Translations under genes and position numbers: made by a program
The notes under the pieces: generated by a model
What the model saw: the letters and a program-made list of their open reading frames with translations, nothing else
Told to the model about the DNA's origin: nothing
Database searches by the model: none
Shown here: one piece after another, positions 12,915 through 19,648 of the stretch
Numbering within the stretch: the first letter of the stretch is position 1
Layout: every line of letters starts with the position of its first letter
Assembly: GCF_020687505.1 (NCBI RefSeq)
Contig: NZ_JAJEQT010000015.1
Strand: one strand, 5' to 3'
Length of the DNA: 19,648 nucleotides
Source: Coprococcus_C hominis
GTDB taxonomy: Bacteria; Bacillota; Clostridia; Lachnospirales; Lachnospiraceae

Positions 12915-13955
12915 ATGTCAGAAAAAAAGGAATGTTTTGTGTGCAAAACAATGGCATATCATCAAGTAGATATGGATTCATATTTGTCCTTTTATGACTG
13001 TCCTATATGTGGAAGATATGAGTTGTCTTTTTGGGAGGAGAAAATACCATTTAATAAGAATCATCTTGCTTCATATCTAGCATATCATAGATATGAAGGC
13101 GGTGATAAAATAGAACATCGATATAATACTATGTTAAATAAAGAAAAATGTGATGAGTATAAACAAGATTTTAATTCAGGGAAGAATACGCATGGACTTC
13201 CGGTACATATGGATAATGATATAATTGAATCTTGGTATCCTCGTACATTTTCAGATAGGATTGACCATATATTATTATATCTGAATAAAAGGATGAAACA
13301 TGTGGGACAACAGGTTTCTTTATCATTACAAGAACTGATAAGTATGTTATTTGTTGATAGGTATGAAATTGATGTCGATAAATTTTCACATGAGTATGAG
13401 AATTCAGAAGAACGAAAAGAAGAGGACTACATATATGAAGTTGAATATATGCTTAGGTATTTAAGTGATACTGGATATATAAAATATAATGCAGGCCCAA
13501 GTACTGAAGATGCTATCGATATAACATTAAACCCTGCTGCATACAAAAGAATTGATGAATTACAGAAGAATTCTTCATATGGACGTAATGTCCTTGTCGC
13601 TATGAAGTTTGGAAATGAGACTCTAAAATTAAGAGATGCAATTCGAAAAGGTATTTCTGATGCAGATTATATTGCGGTTTTTATAGATGAAGTTCAACAC
13701 AATGATTTTATAACGCCTGAACTTTTGAAGTGTATTAGAGAAAGTAAGTTTGTGGTGGTTGATTTAACGCACCAAAATAATGGAGCATATTTTGAGGAAG
13801 GATATGCAATGGGAATAGGCAAAACTGTTATTCAATTGTGCCAAAAGGATACAAGATTACATTTTGATATAGCACAGAAAAATACTATTATGTGGGATGT
13901 AGAAGATGACATTCCGAAAAGACTGGCAAATAGAATAAGGGCAACAATAGATTGA
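12915..13955 (+). CDS. Zinc-ribbon protein with C-terminal nucleoside deoxyribosyltransferase-like domain
   Basis: 346 residues, with GAAGGTGAG before the ATG. The N-terminus has two Cys pairs, CFVC (7-10) and CPIC (29-32), forming a probable zinc ribbon. The middle (about 60-215) is helical and not recognised. The C-terminal about 120 residues (NVLVAMKFG, IRKGISDADYIAVFIDE, FVVVDLTHQNNGAYFEEGYA, GIGKTVIQLC, HFDIAQKNTIMW) match the nucleoside 2-deoxyribosyltransferase-like/TIR-adjacent Rossmannoid fold, including the 'NGAYFEEGYAMG' nucleotide-binding turn with its Glu. It lies 74 bp after the nuclease with no terminator between, so it is probably in the operon. A role as a backup effector that breaks down nucleotides or NAD-like molecules is inference. 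Confidence 0.72.
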   Translation: MSEKKECFVCKTMAYHQVDMDSYLSFYDCPICGRYELSFWEEKIPFNKNHLASYLAYHRYEGGDKIEHRYNTMLNKEKCDEYKQDFNSGKNTHGLPVHMDNDIIESWYPRTFSDRIDHILLYLNKRMKHVGQQVSLSLQELISMLFVDRYEIDVDKFSHEYENSEERKEEDYIYEVEYMLRYLSDTGYIKYNAGPSTEDAIDITLNPAAYKRIDELQKNSSYGRNVLVAMKFGNETLKLRDAIRKGISDADYIAVFIDEVQHNDFITPELLKCIRESKFVVVDLTHQNNGAYFEEGYAMGIGKTVIQLCQKDTRLHFDIAQKNTIMWDVEDDIPKRLANRIRATID

Positions 13956-13960
13956 GTGTC

Positions 13961-13996
13961 AATAAGGAGTAACCGAAAGGTTGCTCCTTATTTTTT
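13961..13996 (+). terminator. Rho-independent terminator of the Sau3AI-like operon
   Basis: The stem AATAAGGAGTAACC (13961-13974), loop GAAA and arm GGTTGCTCCTTATT (13979-13992) with one T-G pair are followed by a T run. It starts 5 bp after the stop of the preceding gene. Confidence 0.85.
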
Positions 13997-14164
13997 GCCC
14001 ATTTTTAGAAAATCACATCAAGTATTTCTCTTAGATATTAGAATTTTTTCTCATCTATAGTAAGCGCCTAATTTTAGGGTGGATTTTCAATACCCTATTT
14101 ATTGTCTATAATGATTGCTAGGAAATGCTAACATTTCACTCTATCTCAAAGGAGAGCAATCATT

Positions 14165-14569
14165 ATGAGCAAACGTGTTTGTAAAGATGACCAGATTCGA
14201 CTGATTATGGAATGCCGCCAAAGCGGGCTGTCTGATTACCAATGGTGTAAGCAAAACGGCATTCCCCCCGGCAACTTTTACAACTGGGTAAGCAGGCTTC
14301 GGAAACGAGGGTATCCTTTCCCAGATTCTGAAGCAAAATCAAATGCGGTTCCGAACATTCAGGAAGTGGTAAAAATTGATCTGATCCAGCCGCAGGATTC
14401 TAGCCTGAAGGTGGATTATAATGTTAGCCTGGTTGAGCAGACTGATTCTTTTACAGTGGCTGCTGAACTTCTTGTCGGTGGTGTCACTCTGCGTCTCTTT
14501 AACGGAGCTGATGAAAAACTGATTCAAAGCACGCTTCGATGTCTGGGAGGTATGAATCATGATTGGTGA
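14165..14569 (+). CDS. tnpA: IS66 accessory protein TnpA
   Basis: 134 residues, with AAAGGAGAG upstream of the ATG. The N-terminal helix-turn-helix reads RLIMECRQSGLSDYQWCKQN, then GIPPGNFYNWVSRLRKRG, the standard TnpA start in IS66 elements of Firmicutes. The C-terminal GGVTLRLFNGADEKLIQSTL is also typical. It overlaps tnpB by 11 bp. The frame is intact although its partners are broken. Confidence 0.88.
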   Translation: MSKRVCKDDQIRLIMECRQSGLSDYQWCKQNGIPPGNFYNWVSRLRKRGYPFPDSEAKSNAVPNIQEVVKIDLIQPQDSSLKVDYNVSLVEQTDSFTVAAELLVGGVTLRLFNGADEKLIQSTLRCLGGMNHDW

Positions 14570-14912
14570 CATCTCACTTGCAGCTAACATTTATATCGTG
14601 ACAGGTTACGCTGATATGCGAAAGTCCATCGATGGCTTGTGTGCCATTGTTGTAGAGCAGTTGAAAGAAGAACCAAACGGTCATTCTATTTATCTGTTCT
14701 GCGGTAAGCGGTGCGACCGTATCAAAGTACTTCTCCGTGAATCGGATAGTTTCGTTCTGCTATATAAAAGACTGGATGTTGTCCAGGGAAGATACCGCCG
14801 GCCTCGGAATAAATCCGAGGTAAAATCCATCACATGGCAACAGTTTGACTGACTGATGTCCGGCCTTGATATTGAACAGTCAAGAGCTATCAGAACCGCC
14901 CGAAAGCCTTGA
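14559..14912 (+). pseudogene. tnpB: IS66 TnpB with premature stop
   Basis: MIGDISLAANIYIVTGYADMRKSIDGLCAIV... followed by IYLFCGKRCDRIKVL and QGRYRRPRN is the IS66 Orf2/TnpB fold. The frame meets TGA at 14850-14852 right after TWQQFD, where family members have Trp (TGG). It then continues in frame as LMSGLDIEQSRAIRTARKP to a second TGA at 14910-14912. A single G-to-A change would explain the first stop. TnpB is needed together with TnpA and TnpC for transposition. Confidence 0.82.
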
Positions 14913-14980
14913 TTTTACTGGTTTTTTCGCCGTTTCTTGTGGTATAATTAAGCCATCAATTAAAGGAGAAAAAGCATAAG

Positions 14981-15463
14981 GAAAAAGAGCTTAGTTTCAA
15001 ACAGATCCATAACCGTCGCCTCAAAGATCAGAAACCGGTCATTGAGGGCTACTTGGCATGGATAAAACAGGTAAATCCCGGAAGTAACGGCAAACTCCAG
15101 AAAGCAATCGCCTATATCAAAAACCGCGAGGACTTCTTAATGACCTATCTGGAGGATGGTCGGTGCAGTCTGAGGAACAACTTAAGCAAGAACAGCATCC
15201 GCCCTGTAACCGTAGGCAGAAAGAACTGGCTGTTCTCTGATACACCGGATGGAGCGTCTGCCAATGCCTTATACCTGACCATTGTTGAAATGGCAAAGGC
15301 ATACGGTCTAAATTTATACGAGTATCTGAAATATCTGTTGGAGCATCGTCCAAACGGGGATATGACAGATGACGAGTTAGCAAAACTGGCTCCATGGAAT
15401 GAAGATGTCCAGAAAAAATGCTGCAAACAGAACGAGCAAAATGTTAGCGTACAGGAATCCTAG
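14981..15463 (+). pseudogene. tnpC: IS66 transposase TnpC, C-terminal fragment
   Basis: The frame ELSFKQIHNRRLKDQKPVIE, then LQKAIAYIKNREDFLMTYLE, CSLRNNLSKNSIRPVTVGRKN and SANALYLTIVEMAKAYGLNL is the end of the IS66 DDE transposase, including the last catalytic Glu/Asn region. The N-terminal two-thirds (about 350 residues) is missing. The fragment begins just after an intact-looking AAAGGAG site and TGGTATAAT (extended -10, 14939-14947), so an internal deletion joined the tnpC leader to its 3' part. Confidence 0.82.
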
Positions 15464-15512
15464 CAATAGGGTTCTTATATGTTTAGAGGATACCCTGAAA
15501 CTATGCGCTTAC

Positions 15513-15553
15513 GTAAAAATAGGATGTTCGTGAAAAAAAGGAACAGAAAACCA
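15513..15553. other. Short spacer between IS66 remnant and repeat unit C
   Basis: A-rich spacer of 41 bp with no feature that I can support. Confidence 0.3.
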
Positions 15554-15746
15554 CTTAGTAGTAACCCTTTCCCTTTTACAACTAACAGGTAGTAATAACT
15601 TGCTCAATTCTGCTCTGATTTGTCACATTCTGTAATTCCAGAGCATATCACAATAACCCAGGAAACCCTTGCAAAACAGGGCATTCTGGGGCAAAACAAG
15701 GAGAAACAAAACAATGATAAAAATATTATTTATCTGCCACGGCACT
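15554..15746 (+). repeat. Repeat unit copy C: attachment-site-like sequence with phosphatase start
   Basis: Same organisation as 7553-7725: TTAGTAGTAACC at the left, ACTAACAGGTAGTAA, CTCAATTCTGCTCTG, CCAGAGCAT, GCAAAACAGGG, then AAGGAGAAACAAAACA and ATG at 15714. A segment of about 19 bp (CATTCTGGGGCAAAACAAG, from 15682) is absent from copy B. The similarity ends directly after GCCACGGCACTC, the same place as in copy B. Confidence 0.55.
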
Positions 15747-15752
15747 CTTTGA
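15714..15752 (+). pseudogene. 5' fragment of a low-molecular-weight tyrosine phosphatase gene (copy C)
   Basis: With AAGGAG 11 bp upstream, the frame reads MIKILFICHGTL and stops at TGA 15750-15752. It is cut at the same point of the CxGNxCRSP loop as copies A and B. It has a good ribosome binding site, so a 12-residue peptide could be made. Confidence 0.5.
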
Positions 15753-15890
15753 AAGCTTCTCCCAAAAGTCAGTAAAATCAAGGTCCGGAAGGCATAGGCA
15801 GCTGAAAAATAACCCGAAAATAACCCACGGGATTTTGTGCAGGTATTACATGTAAATATAGATGATGTTTGGGACGCAACATGATAGAAA
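15753..15890. other. Non-coding stretch after copy C
   Basis: No gene seen. It is richer in GC than its surroundings and holds short repeats of ATAACCC (about 15809-15825). It leads into a terminator hairpin. Confidence 0.3.
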
Positions 15891-15930
15891 AGCTGTAAGA
15901 TTTTGAAAAGAGAAATCTTATGGCTTTTTT
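15891..15930 (+). terminator. Rho-independent terminator
   Basis: AGCTGTAAGATTT (15891-15903) pairs with AAATCTTATGGCT (15913-15925) with two G-T pairs, followed by a T run. It has no complete gene upstream; it would end transcripts coming from the phosphatase-start promoter region or from the IS66 remnant before the type I operon. Confidence 0.65.
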
Positions 15931-15939
15931 GCATGTTTA

Positions 15940-15994
15940 GTATTACAAATACAGTTTTGTATAGATTGAAAAATTCACGTTTTCGTGATACTCT
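15940..15994 (+). promoter_or_regulatory. Promoter of the type I R-M operon with dyads
   Basis: TTGAAA (15966-15971) and TACTCT (15989-15994) are 17 bp apart. The dyad TCACG-TTTT-CGTGA (15975-15988) fills most of the spacer, and a second small dyad GTATT-ACA-AATAC lies at 15940-15952. Operators placed like this are typical for autoregulated XRE-type controllers such as the one encoded next. Confidence 0.55.
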
Positions 15995-16031
15995 ATTCCT
16001 ATATCTGTTGGCAAAATAATGGAGGGATGAC

Positions 16032-16259
16032 ATGTCGGTCAGTTACAAAAAATTATTCCATTTACTGATAGAAAAAAATATGACGAATGCACAGTTGCAG
16101 CAGGAGGCTGGCTTCTCCGCAAATATCATCACACGGCTGAAACGTAATGGGTATATTTCCCTCGAAAGCGTAGAGAGTATATGCCGTGTTCTGAACTGTG
16201 GCGTTGACGATATTCTGGAATTTGTACCAGAGGATAACGGAGGAAAAGAGAATGGTTGA
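16032..16259 (+). CDS. XRE/Cro-family transcriptional regulator
   Basis: 75 residues, with GGAGGG ahead of the ATG. The Cro/C1-type helix-turn-helix spans most of the protein: LFHLLIEKNMTNAQLQQEAG, SANIITRLKRNGYISLESVE, then SICRVLNCGVDDILEF. It overlaps hsdM by 8 bp. A small helix-turn-helix protein leading a type I R-M operon usually autoregulates and sets the timing of the nuclease. The dyad in its promoter spacer is the likely target. Confidence 0.85.
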   Translation: MSVSYKKLFHLLIEKNMTNAQLQQEAGFSANIITRLKRNGYISLESVESICRVLNCGVDDILEFVPEDNGGKENG

Positions 16260-17814
16260 TACCAAAAAGGAACAGGAACGTGATGAACTGCACCGTGCAA
16301 TATGGGCAATTGCAGATGAACTGCGTGGAGCAGTCGATGGCTGGGACTTCAAAAATTATGTTCTTGGCACGATGTTCTATCGTTATATTTCCGAAAACTT
16401 GTGTAATTACATAAACAGTGGTGAGATTGATGCGGGCAACACGGATTTTGATTTTGCTAAAATGCCGGATGAGGATGCAGAAGAAGCAAGAGAAGGACTG
16501 GTAGAGGAAAAAGGATTTTTTATCCTTCCGAGTGAACTTTTCTGTAATGTCCGTGCCAATGCTGCGAATGATGAAAACTTAAATGAAACACTGGAGCGTG
16601 TGTTCCGTCACATCGAGGAATCAGCGAAAGGCAGCGAGGCAGAGAGCGACTTTGCTGGACTGTTTGATGACTATGATGTAAACAGCAATAAACTGGGTTC
16701 TACCGTTGCAAAGCGTAATGAAAAACTCGTAAAGTTACTGAATGGCGTAGGCGAAATGAATCTGGGAGATGTGAAAGATCATTCCATCGACGCCTTTGGT
16801 GATGCGTATGAGTATCTTATGACTATGTATGCATCGAATGCCGGAAAATCTGGTGGAGAGTTTTTTACTCCGGCAGATGTGTCCGAACTGCTTACACGCC
16901 TTGGTACGGTAGGAAAAACAGAAATCAATAAAGTATATGATCCAGCTTGCGGTTCGGGTTCATTGCTTCTGAAGGCTGAGAAAATTCTGGGAAAGAATGC
17001 TATCCGTAACGGTTTTTATGGACAGGAGATCAATATCACAACCTACAATCTGTGCCGTATTAATATGTTTCTGCATGATGTGGGATTTGATAAATTTGAT
17101 ATAGCTTGTGAAGATACATTGCTCAGTCCGCAGCACTGGGATGATGAGCCGTTTGAGCTGATTGTGTCTAATCCGCCATACTCTATCAAGTGGGCGGGAA
17201 ATGATAATCCTTTGCTTATCAACGATCCACGGTTTGCACCGGCTGGAGTTCTTGCACCGAAAGGAAAGGCAGATATGGCATTTATTATGCACAGCCTGTC
17301 ATGGCTTGCATCTAATGGAACTGCTGCCATCGTATGCTTTCCGGGAATTATGTATCGTGGTGGTGCAGAGCAAAAAATCCGTAAATATCTGGTGGATAAT
17401 AACTATATTGACTGTATTATTCAGTTACCGAGTAACCTATTCTTTGGTACTTCGATTGCAACTTGTATCATGGTAATGAAAAAGAACAAGACAGATAACA
17501 AGACTCTGTTTATTGATGCCACAAGCGAGTGTGTGAAGGTTACCAACAACAATAAGCTGACACCAGAGAATATCGACCGTATTGTGGATGTGTTTGCTAA
17601 GCGAGAAGAGGTGGAGTATTTTGCACATCTGGCAAGCTATGAAGAAGTATCCGGCAATGATTATAATTTGTCTGTATCCACTTATGTCGAAGCCAAAGAT
17701 ACCAGAGAGAAAATTGACATCGTGAAGCTGAATGCAGAAATTAAGGAAATTGTTGCTCGTGAGCAAGTGCTTCGTGATGAGATTGATAAGATCATTGCAG
17801 AAATCGAGGTGTAA
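16252..17814 (+). CDS. hsdM: Type I restriction-modification system, methyltransferase subunit HsdM
   Basis: 520 residues. The ATG at 16252 has GGAGG 9 bp upstream; the longer frame to 16198 lies inside the regulator and is rejected. The N-terminal HsdM helical domain (AIWAIADELRGAVDGWDFKN, YVLGTMFYRYISENL) is followed by the N6-adenine methyltransferase core: FFTPADVSELL, motif I DPACGSGSLLL (about 230) and motif IV NPPYSIKW (307-314). The C-terminus is a coiled coil contacting HsdS. Two HsdM and one HsdS make the methylase; with HsdR it becomes the nuclease. The gene is complete. HsdR is not in the window and is expected downstream. Confidence 0.95.
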   Translation: MVDTKKEQERDELHRAIWAIADELRGAVDGWDFKNYVLGTMFYRYISENLCNYINSGEIDAGNTDFDFAKMPDEDAEEAREGLVEEKGFFILPSELFCNVRANAANDENLNETLERVFRHIEESAKGSEAESDFAGLFDDYDVNSNKLGSTVAKRNEKLVKLLNGVGEMNLGDVKDHSIDAFGDAYEYLMTMYASNAGKSGGEFFTPADVSELLTRLGTVGKTEINKVYDPACGSGSLLLKAEKILGKNAIRNGFYGQEINITTYNLCRINMFLHDVGFDKFDIACEDTLLSPQHWDDEPFELIVSNPPYSIKWAGNDNPLLINDPRFAPAGVLAPKGKADMAFIMHSLSWLASNGTAAIVCFPGIMYRGGAEQKIRKYLVDNNYIDCIIQLPSNLFFGTSIATCIMVMKKNKTDNKTLFIDATSECVKVTNNNKLTPENIDRIVDVFAKREEVEYFAHLASYEEVSGNDYNLSVSTYVEAKDTREKIDIVKLNAEIKEIVAREQVLRDEIDKIIAEIEV

Positions 17815-18427
17815 ATGATAATTCGACTGGTTCAAGATATAAGAAAGGCATTGGAAAACGAACTATATTTTGTAGCATTAAGTTCTGCACTCACCTTGCC
17901 TGACATTTGTGGTAAGGCTGCGTATCCAACTGAGCGAAGTAGCAGAAAACGATACATTTTATGGTATGACGAAGAAATAGGTAAATATGAAAAGAATCCA
18001 GAAGATAAAGATGATATGCCGTATTTGTCAGGAGAGGTAATTTATAGTTTACGCTGTTCACTGTTACACGAAGGAAATCCAAGTATGAAAAATGACAGTT
18101 TACGAACCAATCAACCTATAGATCATTTTTCGTTGGTTATTGAAAAGGCTAAACCGTTTGAGATTTATTCAGATGCCAGTACTATAACTCAATTTGGAAA
18201 TGAACAGAAACGTGAATATAGGATGAATGTTAGAAGAATATGCATGATTTTATGTAATGTAGCAGAAACCTATTATAAAGAGAATAGAGATAAATTTCAT
18301 TTCAATTATGAAATTATTGACTGGGATGAGGTTACCTCACATTTACCACCAATAGACATGGAGAAAGTTTTTGCAGAACTGGCTAAAAGTGATAGTGAAT
18401 TTTATCAAGGAAGGAAAATGGGCGAAA

Positions 18428-18435
<8 letters not shown>
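17815..18435 (+). CDS. HEPN-like hypothetical protein within the type I R-M operon
   Basis: 206 residues starting directly at the base after the hsdM stop, with GAGGTG inside the hsdM end as ribosome binding site. It overlaps hsdS by 8 bp, so it is firmly inside the operon. The sequence is mostly helical. The stretch VIYSLRCSLLHEGNP contains an R-x4-H motif (Arg80, His85) preceded by a helix, the catalytic signature of HEPN-type RNases. A preceding segment ALSSALTLPDICGKAAYP is common in uncharacterised R-M-associated proteins. The HEPN label is inference; I recognise no named family. A role as an abortive-infection toxin or antirestriction sensor controlled by the R-M complex is possible. 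Confidence 0.6.

Positions 18436-19648
<1,213 letters not shown>

Larger units (their letters stand above)
14060..15512 (+). mobile_element. Decayed IS66-family element (internal deletion)
   Basis: The ends are GTAAGCGCCTAATTTTAGGG (14060) and, on the other strand from 15512, GTAAGCGCATAGTTTCAGGG, the typical GTAAGCG ends of IS66. Inside are tnpA, tnpB with a nonsense codon, and only the C-terminal part of tnpC. At 1453 bp it is about 1 kb shorter than complete IS66 elements. The bases flanking the two ends (CATCTATA and GTAAAAAT) do not form the expected 8-bp target duplication. It cannot move on its own. Confidence 0.88.

Noticed and set aside
14052..15520. 8-bp target duplication for the IS66 remnant
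   Set aside because: The flanks CATCTATA and GTAAAAAT do not match; the element probably recombined or was deleted after insertion.
3372..15782. CCTTGATTTTA shared by 3372-3382 and 14907-14917, with its inverse at 15772-15782
   Set aside because: Matches of 11-16 AT-rich bases are near chance expectation in 20 kb, and the contexts (phosphatase fragment, tnpB end, spacer) share nothing else.
17162..17476. Plus-strand frame inside hsdM
   Set aside because: It is an out-of-frame shadow of conserved HsdM sequence.

Overview
The window looks like an accessory (defence) island from a low-GC Firmicute, most likely a gut Lachnospiraceae/Clostridia member. This rests on AT-rich coding DNA, strong AGGAGG-type ribosome binding sites, occasional TTG starts, and IS3/IS66 types and protein families common there. 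Taxon is inference; no rRNA or core marker gene is present.

Layout. (0) Positions 1-3091: iteron-like repeats at the left edge, a RelB/DinJ-RelE/ParE toxin-antitoxin pair, a 244-bp MITE-like inverted-repeat unit abutting a 5'-truncated excisionase-like ORF, a small coupled ORF, a terminator, and an HNH-type nuclease reading frame cleanly split by a 1303-bp IS3-family element with a 4-bp target duplication. (1) 3318-7390: a four-gene operon for an ABC-three-component / Lamassu-like defence system (small coupled protein, nuclease-like effector, middle component, zinc-hook ABC ATPase), closed by a strong terminator. (2) 7553-15512: a second IS3-family element (7881-9456, 5-bp target duplication), then a Sau3AI-like (GATC) restriction-modification operon with a ribbon-helix-helix regulator, C5 methyltransferase, MutH/Sau3AI-type endonuclease and a zinc-ribbon plus deoxyribosyltransferase-like protein, then a decayed IS66 element. 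(3) 15554-19648: a type I restriction-modification operon with an XRE regulator, HsdM, a HEPN-like protein and HsdS. HsdS carries EcoR124-style TAEL spacer repeats and runs into a (GACA)n tract that continues past the window edge.

The unifying observation is that modules 1, 2 and 3 are each preceded, in the same orientation, by a non-coding unit ending in the first 11-12 codons of a low-molecular-weight protein tyrosine phosphatase gene (MI-K/R-x-LFICHG, starts at 3318, 7692 and 15714), broken just before or within its CxGNxCRSP loop. Two of the units (7553-7725 and 15554-15746) are similar over their whole length and carry AGTAGTAA-type repeats resembling the arm sites of Tn916-type tyrosine integrases. 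I read these as repeated attachment sites: successive integrations at the 5' end of one target gene, each adding one defence cassette. No intact recombinase lies in the window, so the mechanism is inferred.

The three defence cassettes are different (ATPase-nuclease complex, type II R-M with a possible nucleotide-metabolising partner, phase-variable type I R-M with a possible HEPN toxin). The Sau3AI-like operon has a LexA-type box upstream of its promoter, and the type I operon has a dyad filling its promoter spacer, so both appear to be regulated.
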